Source of the DNA: JABSOG01 sp965277695
GTDB taxonomy: Bacteria > Pseudomonadota > Gammaproteobacteria > Enterobacterales > Alteromonadaceae
Reading direction: 5' to 3'
Assembly: GCA_965277695.1 (NCBI GenBank)
Contig: CBDIDQ010000063.1
Span: 1-64,000 of the forward strand
DNA: 64,000 nucleotides
Shown here: one piece after another, positions 53,038-62,009 of the stretch
How the letters are laid out: every line of letters begins with the position of its first letter
Position numbering within the stretch: the first letter of the stretch is position 1
Notes under the pieces: model-generated
Databases searched by the model: none
What the model was told of the DNA's origin: nothing
Seen by the model: only the letters and a program-made list of their open reading frames with translations
Made by a program: the position numbers and the translations under genes

Positions 53038-53880
53038 TTAACTTAATTTATTGAGATGGTCACGATAATCGACCTTGGTATCAACAAATTCAGCATGAAT
53101 AGGATAATCCCTCTTAGTCCCTTCACTAGGTATTTCAGCGTAATCACCATAGCGCAGGGTCAAGTATTTCTCTACTTGTTCAGGTACGGGCAAGCTCGCC
53201 GTCGAAAATGGCAAATATCTCGCCGTGCCGAGATAATTTCTAGGGAAAGTGGTGTTTTTGTAGTTTGCTCGGCCAAAATAATGTCCAACATACTCAGTCG
53301 GGGTATTGTTTTTGCTCCTGACGATGGACAATAACCAGCGTTTAACCGGATTTGGCACGATAACGGCAGCAATATTCATTAATATCTTCTTCTTCAAACT
53401 CGTCGAAGAGTAGCCTCTTTTCTTCAGCGTAGATGCAGTGATCATTCGTGCACAAGCATATTGAAAATAGCGATAAAAACCATTGGATGATGCATTGTTC
53501 AAACACATCACATCAATATAAATACCTCGATGCATATCGCGATTTTTAACATCTTTTTCAAAAAAGGTGGTGCCGTTCATCCGCAACTTGGTGAAAAACA
53601 ACGGCCATTCCTCGGTATCTTCCTGTTGCAGATAATACTGCTCGGTATCAAGCTGTTTTTTGCACACTTCAATAAACTTGAAATAATTGTCATGAGTCAT
53701 GAAAACATCAAAATCATCATCCCAGGGGATAAATCCCTGATGCCTGACTGAGCCCAGCGCAGAACCGCCCATCAGATAATAGGTAATATCATGAGCTTTA
53801 CAAAACTCATCCATATAAGTGGCGATTTCGAGTATCTTGTCTTGTAATTCGACAATATTGACGGGGTTATCTGTATTCAT
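53038..53880 (-). CDS. LicD family phosphotransferase
   Basis: 280 residues. TYYLMGGSALGSVRHQGFIP followed by WDDDFDVFM is the LicD signature, with the Asp cluster that binds metal. A region with Tyr/Lys-rich motifs follows (FPRNYLGTARYLPF). LicD enzymes transfer phosphocholine, phosphoglycerol or similar groups from a CDP-activated donor to a glycan. A TagD-like cytidylyltransferase at 57019 in the same operon could make the donor, for instance CDP-glycerol. It lies 13 bases after the deacetylase and 29 bases before the SxtJ-like gene. Confidence 0.92.
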   Translation of the reverse strand: MNTDNPVNIVELQDKILEIATYMDEFCKAHDITYYLMGGSALGSVRHQGFIPWDDDFDVFMTHDNYFKFIEVCKKQLDTEQYYLQQEDTEEWPLFFTKLRMNGTTFFEKDVKNRDMHRGIYIDVMCLNNASSNGFYRYFQYACARMITASTLKKRGYSSTSLKKKILMNIAAVIVPNPVKRWLLSIVRSKNNTPTEYVGHYFGRANYKNTTFPRNYLGTARYLPFSTASLPVPEQVEKYLTLRYGDYAEIPSEGTKRDYPIHAEFVDTKVDYRDHLNKLS

Positions 53881-53893
53881 TTGTAACGTTACT

Positions 53894-54727
53894 CTATATT
53901 TTTTTCGCGATGTAATAATACTTGCTTAAAAATTTCTTGATAGCCTGATTTTTCGACAAAAACCGGGCTGACATCCTAGCAAACTTGAAGAAAACCACTT
54001 TAAGTAGCAGTGCGAGTTGATATTTATACCAACGATGAGGGTGTGTGCTGATGATCACTGAACCGTCTTGAGACATTTGTCTGACAATTTCATCAAAACC
54101 AGCCAGGGTGATATCCGGTTGACTGTCATCCTTGTCATTATTGGCAATGTCCGCTATCAACTTGAGTTTATAACCCGCATCAGAAATATAGGTTAGCTTG
54201 TTGCCGACCATTTTTGGCAAATCAATCACGATATCAGTGATGTGTTCATAGCGAGCTGCAACTTTTGGGTCTCTAAAGAAATCTTTATTTGAGGACCAAC
54301 CATTTCGATTTAAAATCGGGTTGCCATGAGGACATACGGTGAGCACTTTAAAACCGTGGCGTTCAAATTTATCCAGTGTCGCTTGAAATTCGCTATCGGC
54401 TTTGTCCATATCACCATTATTGGCGTCAAGCACATCATAGTGGTAAGTCACCTCATGACCAAGACTTTGAATTTGCTGAAGCATCTTGATGTCTTGTGCA
54501 TCATCAACCAAGTTTGACTGCACATAATAGGTTGCACGAATACCGTTACGCTGCTCAATATGGGCCAAAGCAAGGGATTTTTTCACATTGGTTTCAACAT
54601 CATGCTTGATAATAATGAACTTAGTGTTTGCCTTGGCTGCACTCACCGCTTCCCGGGCGAGTACGCAGCTAATGCCCGTTTTTGTTAGTGTCGCGCAAAA
54701 ACGCGCCCAGTTTTTATATACCAGCAT
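53894..54727 (-). CDS. Polysaccharide deacetylase-like protein
   Basis: About 277 residues. FIIIKHDVETNVKKSLALAH has the His-Asp pair of NodB-like deacetylases, GHEVTYHYDVLDANNGDM supplies further metal-site histidines, and VIISTHPHRWYKY the C-terminal His. The group often occurs in O-antigen loci and is cytoplasmic here, as no signal peptide is seen. It may deacetylate an N-acetyl sugar before another substitution. The frame opens at a TTG (54736); the ATG three codons later is preferred. A 91-base gap separates it from the polymerase gene upstream. Confidence 0.8.
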   Translation of the reverse strand: MLVYKNWARFCATLTKTGISCVLAREAVSAAKANTKFIIIKHDVETNVKKSLALAHIEQRNGIRATYYVQSNLVDDAQDIKMLQQIQSLGHEVTYHYDVLDANNGDMDKADSEFQATLDKFERHGFKVLTVCPHGNPILNRNGWSSNKDFFRDPKVAARYEHITDIVIDLPKMVGNKLTYISDAGYKLKLIADIANNDKDDSQPDITLAGFDEIVRQMSQDGSVIISTHPHRWYKYQLALLLKVVFFKFARMSARFLSKNQAIKKFLSKYYYIAKKI

Positions 54728-54818
54728 GTAATGCAACCAATTTCAGTTTTCTATCCCGTTCATTTGTTGCGTCATCATACTGAAAATAGCTCTCAAGTCA
54801 AACTTTTTGGCAACGCAA

Positions 54819-56291
54819 TCACTGGGCCTGATGGCCCTGTTCAAGCGAGCCTTGAGGGCTTAAAGGTTTGGTTTTTAACCGCTCTTGGTGTTTGTTATAA
54901 CTGTAATAACGTGACAAACAACCGATCATAGCCAAGGCAATGACATTGTTGGGGTATCTAAACAAGGCATCATAATGCAAACTGCCAAGAATAGATGAAA
55001 AGATATACAACAAAAACGGTCTAGATAAATCGTTCATCTGATGGTCTTCGCAATATCGGGCAACGCCTTGTTTAATCCCATAAAACAGATACATAGACAT
55101 CACCCCCATTGACAAGTAAGTCAGCAAACCACCAGTGAACAGATGGTTGAGAATATGCACCTCACTCACGCCAACAATTGGCTTTCCGGGAATAGTGTTA
55201 AGCCCCTGGCCAAAAACAAGTTGATAAAATCGCTCAATGCTATCAACCGTCAAACCATCTACTGTGGCTTGAATAACCGGTAAAAAACCAACCATTGACG
55301 GGGTGCTGACAAAGATAAACACATTCATCATAACCACCGCCAGCACAGCTAACACGATGAAAATCAATGGCCCGTTGCGTTTGAAGATGTGATGTCTGTA
55401 AACCAACAAAATCATCAATATCACCACAACATACGCCGTTCTGGAACCACTGATATACACGCTAGTCAAACAAATAAGCAAATAAAACCAATTACATCTG
55501 ACGTCCGAGTGATCCGGCGACTTGTTACCCTTGGCTAATACCAACCTTTTGGCTAGAAAATACGTAAACAAAGACGCAAATAATGAACCACTGGCCTGAG
55601 GCATCGCCATCGGCCCCCACGGACGGGTCATACTGCCGATAAAAGCATAAACGGTTTGACTGGAATGATAACCAGTAACACCAACTTCATCCCAGTAAGC
55701 CTGGAATGATAGCGCCCGATAAGTGGTGTAATTAACCGTGATAAATTCAAAGATCAGTAAACCCGCACCCAACACAGCAAACACACGCAGACTTTTGTCA
55801 ATCAGCGCAAAATCAACCGCCGCTTTATTTTTGACAAAATAATAGACAAATAGTGGAGAAATGTAGGTGGCAAAAAAGGTAAGCTGGGATTTCACGCCGT
55901 ATTGTAATGACAATGCCACAAACGACAGACAGGTTGAGCAAAGAACAACTGCAAAGATGATATCCAATTGATTGAGGTTACGGATCTTCAGTTGAAACAC
56001 CCCAATCACAACCCACGCGGCGAATACCACCTCAATTAAATAGGGAATATAATGAACGAAATCACTGAGCAATCTCATATAACGGTAGGGTGCACCAAAT
56101 ATGATGAACAATACCAATACCACGACTAACCCTGATTTTTTCTGTGTGCTGCTATTCAGTTTCCAATCCTCATCCACGGCCAATTTGATTGCCACATAAT
56201 CCGCTGTTGAGCGGACTATCCTCGCACCCACTTTCCGATAACTTTTCCATAATGAGCTACCAAGACACCGGGTAAAGCAATAAATAACCAT
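54819..56291 (-). CDS. Wzy-like membrane polymerase
   Basis: Up to 490 residues with about ten to eleven hydrophobic segments. LTSVYISGSRTAYVVVILMI contains the SGSR-type motif, and a long periplasmic loop (about 325-395) lies between ALSxQAYWD-type and FGQGLNTIPGKPIVGVSEVH segments. It probably polymerises repeats. The first 25 codons overlap the GT2 gene at 56216 by 76 bases; the true start may be a GTG at 56195 or 56177 just past that stop, because the first hydrophobic helix begins near residue 54. Third polymerase-like protein in the window. Confidence 0.8.
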   Translation of the reverse strand: MVIYCFTRCLGSSLWKSYRKVGARIVRSTADYVAIKLAVDEDWKLNSSTQKKSGLVVVLVLFIIFGAPYRYMRLLSDFVHYIPYLIEVVFAAWVVIGVFQLKIRNLNQLDIIFAVVLCSTCLSFVALSLQYGVKSQLTFFATYISPLFVYYFVKNKAAVDFALIDKSLRVFAVLGAGLLIFEFITVNYTTYRALSFQAYWDEVGVTGYHSSQTVYAFIGSMTRPWGPMAMPQASGSLFASLFTYFLAKRLVLAKGNKSPDHSDVRCNWFYLLICLTSVYISGSRTAYVVVILMILLVYRHHIFKRNGPLIFIVLAVLAVVMMNVFIFVSTPSMVGFLPVIQATVDGLTVDSIERFYQLVFGQGLNTIPGKPIVGVSEVHILNHLFTGGLLTYLSMGVMSMYLFYGIKQGVARYCEDHQMNDLSRPFLLYIFSSILGSLHYDALFRYPNNVIALAMIGCLSRYYSYNKHQERLKTKPLSPQGSLEQGHQAQ

Positions 56292-57013
56292 TGCAACGGA
56301 TTCAATACCCCGGATTTAAGCAGCTTATTGTGTAAATAAATTCGACTGCTCAGTTGGATTTTCTTTTCGTTAGAGAAGTTGTCACTGTGTTCACGGTAAA
56401 TCGCACTAGGTTCATCAGTTGAACGTACTGGATACTCCTTGGCCAGTCGGATCCAAAACTCATTATCTTCCTGAGCCACCACCTTAACGTCTTCATTGAA
56501 CAATCCAATCTTGTCGAAAACTTCCTTTTTCACCATAGCGGTTAATATCGGCACACTAGGCACCACAATCATCTTGTAAAACACATGACCATTGTATAAT
56601 TTCATAGGTGGTGAAGTTCGGTATATTTCACCATCCTTCATCACTTGGCATTTTGAGTAAACCAAACCCAGTGATTGGTCTTGGGCAAACATTGCCAGCT
56701 GAGATTCCAGTTTTCCGGGTAACCACATATCATCGTCATCACAAAAAGTAACAAAGTCACCTTTGGATTCAGTCACACCGCGATTTCGGCTGACCACATA
56801 CAACCCATTATTGTGGTTTTGAATCAATCGAATACGTGAGTCCGAATAAGAATCAATCAAACCTTTGATATCGTAGTCAGAATAATTATCGACTACCAGA
56901 ATTTCAAAATGCTTGTAAGTTTGTTCTAAAATGGATTGTATCGTTTCCTGTAACTCGATTTCTCGGTTATAGGTGGTGACGATAACACTTACCAATGGCT
57001 CAACTTTGGACAT
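56216..57013 (-). CDS. Glycosyltransferase family 2
   Basis: 265 residues, GT-A fold. LVSVIVTTYNREIELQETIQ, FEILVVDNYSDYDIKGLID and FVTFCDDDDMWLPGKLESQL (DxD) are present, and VVAQEDNEFWIRLAKEYPVR contains the probable catalytic base (ED). It ends in a hydrophobic amphipathic tail (LQWLFIALPGVLVAHYGKVI) that may bind the membrane. ATG start, five bases after the TagD-like gene. Donor unknown. Confidence 0.92.
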   Translation of the reverse strand: MSKVEPLVSVIVTTYNREIELQETIQSILEQTYKHFEILVVDNYSDYDIKGLIDSYSDSRIRLIQNHNNGLYVVSRNRGVTESKGDFVTFCDDDDMWLPGKLESQLAMFAQDQSLGLVYSKCQVMKDGEIYRTSPPMKLYNGHVFYKMIVVPSVPILTAMVKKEVFDKIGLFNEDVKVVAQEDNEFWIRLAKEYPVRSTDEPSAIYREHSDNFSNEKKIQLSSRIYLHNKLLKSGVLNPLQWLFIALPGVLVAHYGKVIGKWVRG

Positions 57014-57018
57014 AGCTT

Positions 57019-57447
57019 TTACTCAACATTATATATTTTGTTTAACACCACTTTTAACTGGGTAGAAGAGGTGTGGCTGGTATAGGGTAAATATTCAACA
57101 CCTGAACCCAATACATTTAGCTCTTTTTCGACTTGGGTAAACAGTTCTGAGCCTTTCCAATCATCCCCGACCACCATCACATCAAATTTAATCTCAGCAT
57201 AAGCCGCCATTTTGTCGCGATTGGTTTGGGCCACCACTTCGTCAACATAGCGAATACCTTTGACAATTTCGATGCGCTCTTCAAAAGGGATCACCGGGGT
57301 TTTATTCTTGTATTGCTGCACCAATTCGTCCGTGCTGACGCCAACAATAAGGTGCTTGCAAAGCGCTTTAGCTTTTCTAAGGACGTTTAGATGCCCAATG
57401 TGAAACAAGTCAAACACCCCTGTGGTATAACCGACATCGTATTTCAT
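57019..57447 (-). CDS. TagD-like glycerol-3-phosphate cytidylyltransferase
   Basis: 142 residues, the size of TagD (about 130). YTTGVFDLFHIGHLNVLRKA carries the HxGH nucleotidyltransferase motif, VIPFEERIEIVKGIRYVDEV and MVVGDDWKGSELF match the CTP-binding and substrate loops. It would form CDP-glycerol (or a close CDP-alcohol). LicD downstream could use this donor to add glycerol phosphate to the glycan, an inference. AGGA precedes the ATG. It lies one base after the glycosyltransferase at 57449. Confidence 0.9.
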   Translation of the reverse strand: MKYDVGYTTGVFDLFHIGHLNVLRKAKALCKHLIVGVSTDELVQQYKNKTPVIPFEERIEIVKGIRYVDEVVAQTNRDKMAAYAEIKFDVMVVGDDWKGSELFTQVEKELNVLGSGVEYLPYTSHTSSTQLKVVLNKIYNVE

Positions 57448-57448
57448 G

Positions 57449-58273
57449 TTATCCTGATTTTCCTCTAAAAATAGCTTGGTAGATGAACCCTCTGACCCGA
57501 TTGGGCAAAATCAGCTGGACCACAAACCTAATCATGGCATTGTATATAAATTGTGAATAACCGATGATCTTGCTGGAGAGCATAAACCGCTGGAGATCAA
57601 ATTCACTTTTGAAATACCGCCAACCGCCTCTTCTTCTATAATAATCGGCACTGGCCCTGACATTGACCAAATTGGTACCGAGGTTTTTAAATTTACAGCC
57701 TTTAAGGTACATTCTTAGCCACAAATAATAATCTTCTTCATTGAACCAATCAATATAACCGCCAGCCTTCATCACCTCTGACTTTTTGAACATCACTGTG
57801 ACCTGATTCATAGGACAGCGGGACTTCAAATAATCAACAATGCCTTCATTATCCAAGGGCACCTCGCGAACGCCGACAACATTATCATCAGTATCAATAA
57901 ACTCATTGATAAACCCGCCTACAATACTCAACGCCGGGTCCTGTTCAAAGCAGGCAACTTGTTTTTCAAAGCGATATGGCAAAGACAAGTCATCACTGTC
58001 CATCAGCGCCACCAAATCGTACTTGCACCGTTCGAGCCCTATCTTTCTGGCGTTGCCATGACCGACGTTTTGCGCCAACTTGATCACCACAAATGCCTCA
58101 TGACTAGCCTCATGCTCAGCAATAATGGCGTGAGTCGCATCTGGCACCGGGCCATCAACCACCAACACAATCTCACTCGGTGCTAAGGTTTGATTGATGA
58201 TGCTTTGCAAAGCCTGACGAAAGAATACCGGGTCATCATGCTGGTACACTGACATGGATACAGAAAATTTCAT
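57449..58273 (-). CDS. Glycosyltransferase family 2
   Basis: 274 residues. FSVSMSVYQHDDPVFFRQAL, APSEIVLVVDGPVPDATHAI and YDLVALMDSDDLSLPYRFEK (DxD) are typical of GT2 enzymes of the amylovoran/WcaA-like group. WFNEEDYYLWLRMYLKGCKF contains the catalytic ED region. It is separated by 29 bases from the CDP-sugar aminotransferase and could transfer the sugar made by that module (inference from position). Confidence 0.92.
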   Translation of the reverse strand: MKFSVSMSVYQHDDPVFFRQALQSIINQTLAPSEIVLVVDGPVPDATHAIIAEHEASHEAFVVIKLAQNVGHGNARKIGLERCKYDLVALMDSDDLSLPYRFEKQVACFEQDPALSIVGGFINEFIDTDDNVVGVREVPLDNEGIVDYLKSRCPMNQVTVMFKKSEVMKAGGYIDWFNEEDYYLWLRMYLKGCKFKNLGTNLVNVRASADYYRRRGGWRYFKSEFDLQRFMLSSKIIGYSQFIYNAMIRFVVQLILPNRVRGFIYQAIFRGKSG

Positions 58274-58302
58274 GGCCTAGAGTGACTCCGCTGACGATGC
58301 TT

Positions 58303-59409
58303 TCAAGCTAAGAGACTCAACAAGGTATCGCAAATAGTATCGACATCTTCTACCGTTAAATCCAAATGCAATGGCAATGACAACAACCGTGCATAAGCAT
58401 CATCTGTCACAGGGAACGTCGCTGGTGTTGTGTAGGCCGTAAGCCAATGATTAGGCTGATAGTGAACTCCGGTCTGAATACCACGCGCGAGCAGTTGATC
58501 TTTACAGCCATCGCGGTCAATGCCCTTATTGAGCAATACCGGATAAATATGCGGCACAATATCAGAAAAATCGGCAATAACCGGTTGTAAGCTCGTCGCG
58601 TTAGCCAAGTTGTACTGGTATCGGGATGCTAACATTTGACGTTTTTGCCCAGCGGCGTCAAATCTTGCCAATTGAGACAGACCCAAGGCGGCCATCATGT
58701 TGCTCATGTGATAACGCCAGCCTTGTTGACTGACATCAAAGGTCCAGCTACGCTCACCTGAATAACGTTTTTCGGTGTCTTTTTCGACCCCCAGCAAGCG
58801 AGCATCTTGGATCATCTTGATCACACTTTCATCGTCAGTGACGATACAACCCCCCTCGCCTGAGGTTAGGTTTTTGATACCATCAAAGCTGAAACAACAA
58901 ATATCACCAAAACTACCGACTTTTTGACCTTGATGAACAGTACCAAACGCATGGGCTGCATCTTCAATGACGCGTAAATCATGTTTGGCTGCTAAGGCAT
59001 AAATGGCATCGAGATCACCCACATTACCGGCGTAATGAACTGGCATAATCGCTTTAGTCTTGGCGGTGATCTTACTTAGCGCATCTGCACAATCGAGCGT
59101 TAGCGTATTGGGGTCAACTTCACAGGCTATCGGCGTAGCCCCGGTGGCAGAAATCGCCTGAAAGGAGGCGACATAAGTCAACGACTGCACCAGCACCTCG
59201 TCACCCGGGCCAATACCTGCGGCTTGACACGCCAACTGAAGCGCAGCGGTGCCATTAACCACACAAACCACGGGGCGACCCAAATAATCAGACAATCGCT
59301 GTTCGAATAACTGAACTTCTTGCCCCATGCCTAAAAATTCTCGGTCTAACACGCCCATCACGGCGTCTTTATCAAGTTGGGTAATGGTAGATTTTGATAG
59401 TCTGATCAT
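58303..59409 (-). CDS. DegT family aminotransferase of the CDP-sugar module
   Basis: 368 residues. VVCVVNGTAALQLACQAAGI, VIEDAAHAFGTVHQGQKVGS and CCFSFDGIKNLTSGEGGCIV are present; Lys179 should bind PLP. RfbH, the CDP-4-keto-6-deoxyglucose 3-dehydrase usually found with rfbF/rfbG, has His in place of this Lys and is longer (about 437). So this is a true aminotransferase, likely converting the RfbG product or its epimer to a CDP-4-amino-4,6-dideoxyhexose. It follows rfbF by 61 bases. The stereochemistry of the product is not predictable here. Confidence 0.9.
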   Translation of the reverse strand: MIRLSKSTITQLDKDAVMGVLDREFLGMGQEVQLFEQRLSDYLGRPVVCVVNGTAALQLACQAAGIGPGDEVLVQSLTYVASFQAISATGATPIACEVDPNTLTLDCADALSKITAKTKAIMPVHYAGNVGDLDAIYALAAKHDLRVIEDAAHAFGTVHQGQKVGSFGDICCFSFDGIKNLTSGEGGCIVTDDESVIKMIQDARLLGVEKDTEKRYSGERSWTFDVSQQGWRYHMSNMMAALGLSQLARFDAAGQKRQMLASRYQYNLANATSLQPVIADFSDIVPHIYPVLLNKGIDRDGCKDQLLARGIQTGVHYQPNHWLTAYTTPATFPVTDDAYARLLSLPLHLDLTVEDVDTICDTLLSLLA

Positions 59410-59470
59410 CGGTTTCAGCCAGTCCTAGGGTTTAATCAATTTAGTTAAGGTGTTGTTTTGCAATAGCCTG

Positions 59471-60235
59471 TTAGACTTTCCACGGTGCATTGCCACCGCT
59501 CCACAGTTCTTCGAGGTGGTCGCGATCTCTTTTAGTATCCATGCACTGCCAAAACCCGTCATGTTTAAAGGCCATTAACTCACCCATCGCGGCAACAGTC
59601 TCCAATGGTTTTCGCTCTAAAATGGTGCTGTCACCCTCAATCAAGTCAAAAAATTCCGGTTGGCAGACAAAATAACCGCCGTTTATCCAACCTTGGGCAG
59701 TTTGTGGTTTTTCTTTAAACGTTGAAACCAAATTGTCGGCCAAATCCAATTCGCCAAAACGGGCACCTGGGTGCACCGCACTAACGGTAACCATTTTTCC
59801 GTGACTTTTATGAAATGCCAACAATTCGTCGATATTGATATCTGACAAACCATCACCATAAGTCAACAAAAACGGCTCATTACCAATAAAATGCTGCATC
59901 CGTTTGACCCGACCACCAGTCATTGAATCAACACCCGTATGCGCCAGTGTTACCGACCAATCTTGCTGCTCCGAGCTGTGTGATTCAACCTTGCCAGTAC
60001 CAAGGTCAACAGTAAAATCTGAGTTCAGTACGCGGTAGTTCAAAAAGTACTCTTTGATCAGTTCAGCTTTATAACCCAAAGCCAAAAAGAAATCAGAGTG
60101 ACCAAACTTGGCATAAGTCTTCATGATGTGCCACAGAATTGGTCGCCCACCGATGCTAACCATCGGCTTTGGAATACTTTCTGTATATTCTGATAATCTG
60201 GTACCAAAGCCACCGGCAAGAATAATAACTTTCAC
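59471..60235 (-). CDS. rfbF: Glucose-1-phosphate cytidylyltransferase
   Basis: 254 residues, matching RfbF (about 257). VIILAGGFGTRLSEYTESIP and KPMVSIGGRPILWHIMKTYA open the nucleotidyltransferase domain, LLTYGDGLSDINIDELLAFH follows, and WINGGYFVCQPEFFDLIEGD plus GFWQCMDTKRDRDHLEELW are RfbF signatures. It makes CDP-glucose from CTP and glucose 1-phosphate. GTG start right after the stop of the epimerase-like gene, with GGGGAAG upstream, so they are translationally coupled. Confidence 0.96.
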   Translation of the reverse strand: MKVIILAGGFGTRLSEYTESIPKPMVSIGGRPILWHIMKTYAKFGHSDFFLALGYKAELIKEYFLNYRVLNSDFTVDLGTGKVESHSSEQQDWSVTLAHTGVDSMTGGRVKRMQHFIGNEPFLLTYGDGLSDINIDELLAFHKSHGKMVTVSAVHPGARFGELDLADNLVSTFKEKPQTAQGWINGGYFVCQPEFFDLIEGDSTILERKPLETVAAMGELMAFKHDGFWQCMDTKRDRDHLEELWSGGNAPWKV

Positions 60236-60670
60236 TTAAATACTTCCCCATTTATATTGAATTTTTTCTATTGATTTTCGGTCTGATTCGCTTGGATCAT
60301 GCATAATATTGGCGACGTTGAGCAGCATCGCGGCGTCTTCACTAACGCCCTGAAAACCCATCCAAACCATCGGCGGTACAGTCAGACGACAATAGTTATT
60401 CTGACCAATGACAACTTCTTGAAACACACCTTCTTGCTCGCCATTCCTATCGTCAAAGATAACAAAGCGGATGGCACCCACTGGCACCACCAGATTCAGG
60501 GTCATTTGACGATGACGCTTCCAGCCTTTGATACTGCCGGCTTTGACGGTAGAAAAATAAGCTTCACCAAATCCGCTAAACCCTTGATCACTTGCTTTCA
60601 TCGCATGAAGCACATTTCCCTGCTCCATCTCAATAATTTTCAACGGGGTGATGACGACATCTTTGATCAT
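60236..60670 (-). CDS. dTDP-4-dehydrorhamnose 3,5-epimerase-like cupin
   Basis: About 144 residues. IKDVVITPLKIIEMEQGNVL, FGEAYFSTVKAGSIKGWKRH and VPPMVWMGFQGVSEDAAMLL follow the RmlC/epimerase cupin pattern; the catalytic-His region (GWKRHRQMTLN) is present. The protein is shorter than RmlC (about 180), like the 3- or 5-epimerases of CDP- and GDP-sugar pathways. The start at 60670 overlaps the rfbG stop (ATGA). It may epimerise CDP-4-keto-6-deoxyglucose at C3 and/or C5 before amination. Confidence 0.85.
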   Translation of the reverse strand: MIKDVVITPLKIIEMEQGNVLHAMKASDQGFSGFGEAYFSTVKAGSIKGWKRHRQMTLNLVVPVGAIRFVIFDDRNGEQEGVFQEVVIGQNNYCRLTVPPMVWMGFQGVSEDAAMLLNVANIMHDPSESDRKSIEKIQYKWGSI

Positions 60671-61767
60671 GATACCGCCCAATCAATACCACGCTCTCGT
60701 GCAAAGCGGGTGTAGTCATCGATTTGTGCACGGGTATATGCCAACATAGACGAACCATCATTGGCGCGGTTATTAAAAGTCTTATACCATTGCACCGTCA
60801 TTTCAATGGTCTCATCAAACACCATGGCTGGTTGCCACTTCAAATCAAACAGCGCTTTATCACAATTGAGTTTTAACAATACCGCTTCGTGCAGATGAAC
60901 TTGATCTTTTGAGGTATCGTTCCATTGCACGTTGTCCCAATAGGTTGACATGCCATTGATTAACTCGCGAACCGAATGACCATGATCGCCCGGAGGGCCG
61001 AAATTATACGCCTCCCCATGTAATGCCGCATCTTCGGCCAATTTAGCACCGAGTACCAGATAACCGCTGAGCGGTTCCAAAACATGCTGCCAAGGGCGAG
61101 TCGCATCCGGATTGCGGATGTCAACCACTTGGTTGCTGGACCACGCATTCATACAATCTGGTACAATTCTATCAGTCGCCCAATCACCGCCACCAATCAC
61201 ATTACCCGCGCGTGCGATACCAATTCTGACATCGTTATCTTCGCTGTTAAAAAAGGATTCAACGTAGGTGCGGATCGCTAACTCAGCCATGCCTTTTGAG
61301 GCACTGTAGGGGTCTTTACCACCTAATCGGTCGGTTTCACGATAACCCCAAATCCATTCCACATTGTCATAAGCCTTGTCGCTGGTGATCATCACCGCTA
61401 CCACCTGCTTTTCAACAAAACGCAAAGCATCAAGCACATTAGCGGTGCCCATGGCGTTGGTCGAAAGCGTCTCCAGTGGATTTTGATAAGAGGGTCTAAC
61501 CAAAGCCTGCGCGGCAAGATGAAAGAGGAAGTCAGGTTGGGTATCAACAATGATTTGCTTAACAGCCGCCGCATCGCGAACATCTATACGATGATCGTCG
61601 ATAATGCTCTTGATATCAGATACCTCAAAATTGCTCGGCTCACTCACCGTATCCAAGGATACGCCGACAACTTTAGCGCCCAGATTAGTTAACCAAGTAC
61701 ACAACCAACTGCCTTTAAACCCTGTATGTCCAGTAACCAGTACTGTTTTATCTTTGTATATTTTCAC
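60667..61767 (-). CDS. rfbG: CDP-glucose 4,6-dehydratase
   Basis: About 366 residues. KTVLVTGHTGFKGSWLCTWL is the RfbG N-terminal signature, FLFHLAAQALVRPSYQNPLE follows, and DPYSASKGMAELAIRTYVES carries the catalytic Tyr-x3-Lys. RPWQHVLEPLSGYLVLGAKL is also typical. It forms CDP-4-keto-6-deoxyglucose. The frame opens at a TTG (61773); a GTG two codons later matches the family start better. It heads the long operon-like run to 44165 and has a promoter candidate about 110 bases upstream. Confidence 0.95.
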   Translation of the reverse strand: MKIYKDKTVLVTGHTGFKGSWLCTWLTNLGAKVVGVSLDTVSEPSNFEVSDIKSIIDDHRIDVRDAAAVKQIIVDTQPDFLFHLAAQALVRPSYQNPLETLSTNAMGTANVLDALRFVEKQVVAVMITSDKAYDNVEWIWGYRETDRLGGKDPYSASKGMAELAIRTYVESFFNSEDNDVRIGIARAGNVIGGGDWATDRIVPDCMNAWSSNQVVDIRNPDATRPWQHVLEPLSGYLVLGAKLAEDAALHGEAYNFGPPGDHGHSVRELINGMSTYWDNVQWNDTSKDQVHLHEAVLLKLNCDKALFDLKWQPAMVFDETIEMTVQWYKTFNNRANDGSSMLAYTRAQIDDYTRFARERGIDWAVS

Positions 61768-61875
61768 TATCAATTCTACTTTTTAATGACTAGTTAAAAC
61801 CTTAAGCGGTCCATTGGCGACTGAGCTTGGCAACCAAATGACCTGATCAATCCCGTGGGGCGATTTAGCAGGCGC

Positions 61876-61904
61876 ATTGTATACCTGATCCCACCCTTAG
61901 GAAA
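61876..61904 (-). promoter_or_regulatory. Promoter candidate for the CDP-sugar operon
   Basis: On the minus strand TTTCCT (61899-61904) and TACAAT (61876-61881) are separated by 17 bases. It lies in the 236-base gap 61774-62009, which shows no gene or clear terminator. The leader would be about 100 bases long. Confidence 0.4.
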
Positions 61905-62009
61905 CCCTTTGCAGCACATAATTAAACCGTTTTCACCGTTAAACACAAACTTTGCATCGGCACATCGGCATACTTTGTAAAAACCGTAGAGCCAAGAGAT
62001 ACAGCTGAC

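Noticed and set aside
58303..59409. RfbH (CDP-4-keto-6-deoxyglucose 3-dehydrase) as the identity of this gene
   Set aside because: It is about 70 residues too short and has the PLP lysine where RfbH has histidine, so it is an aminotransferase.
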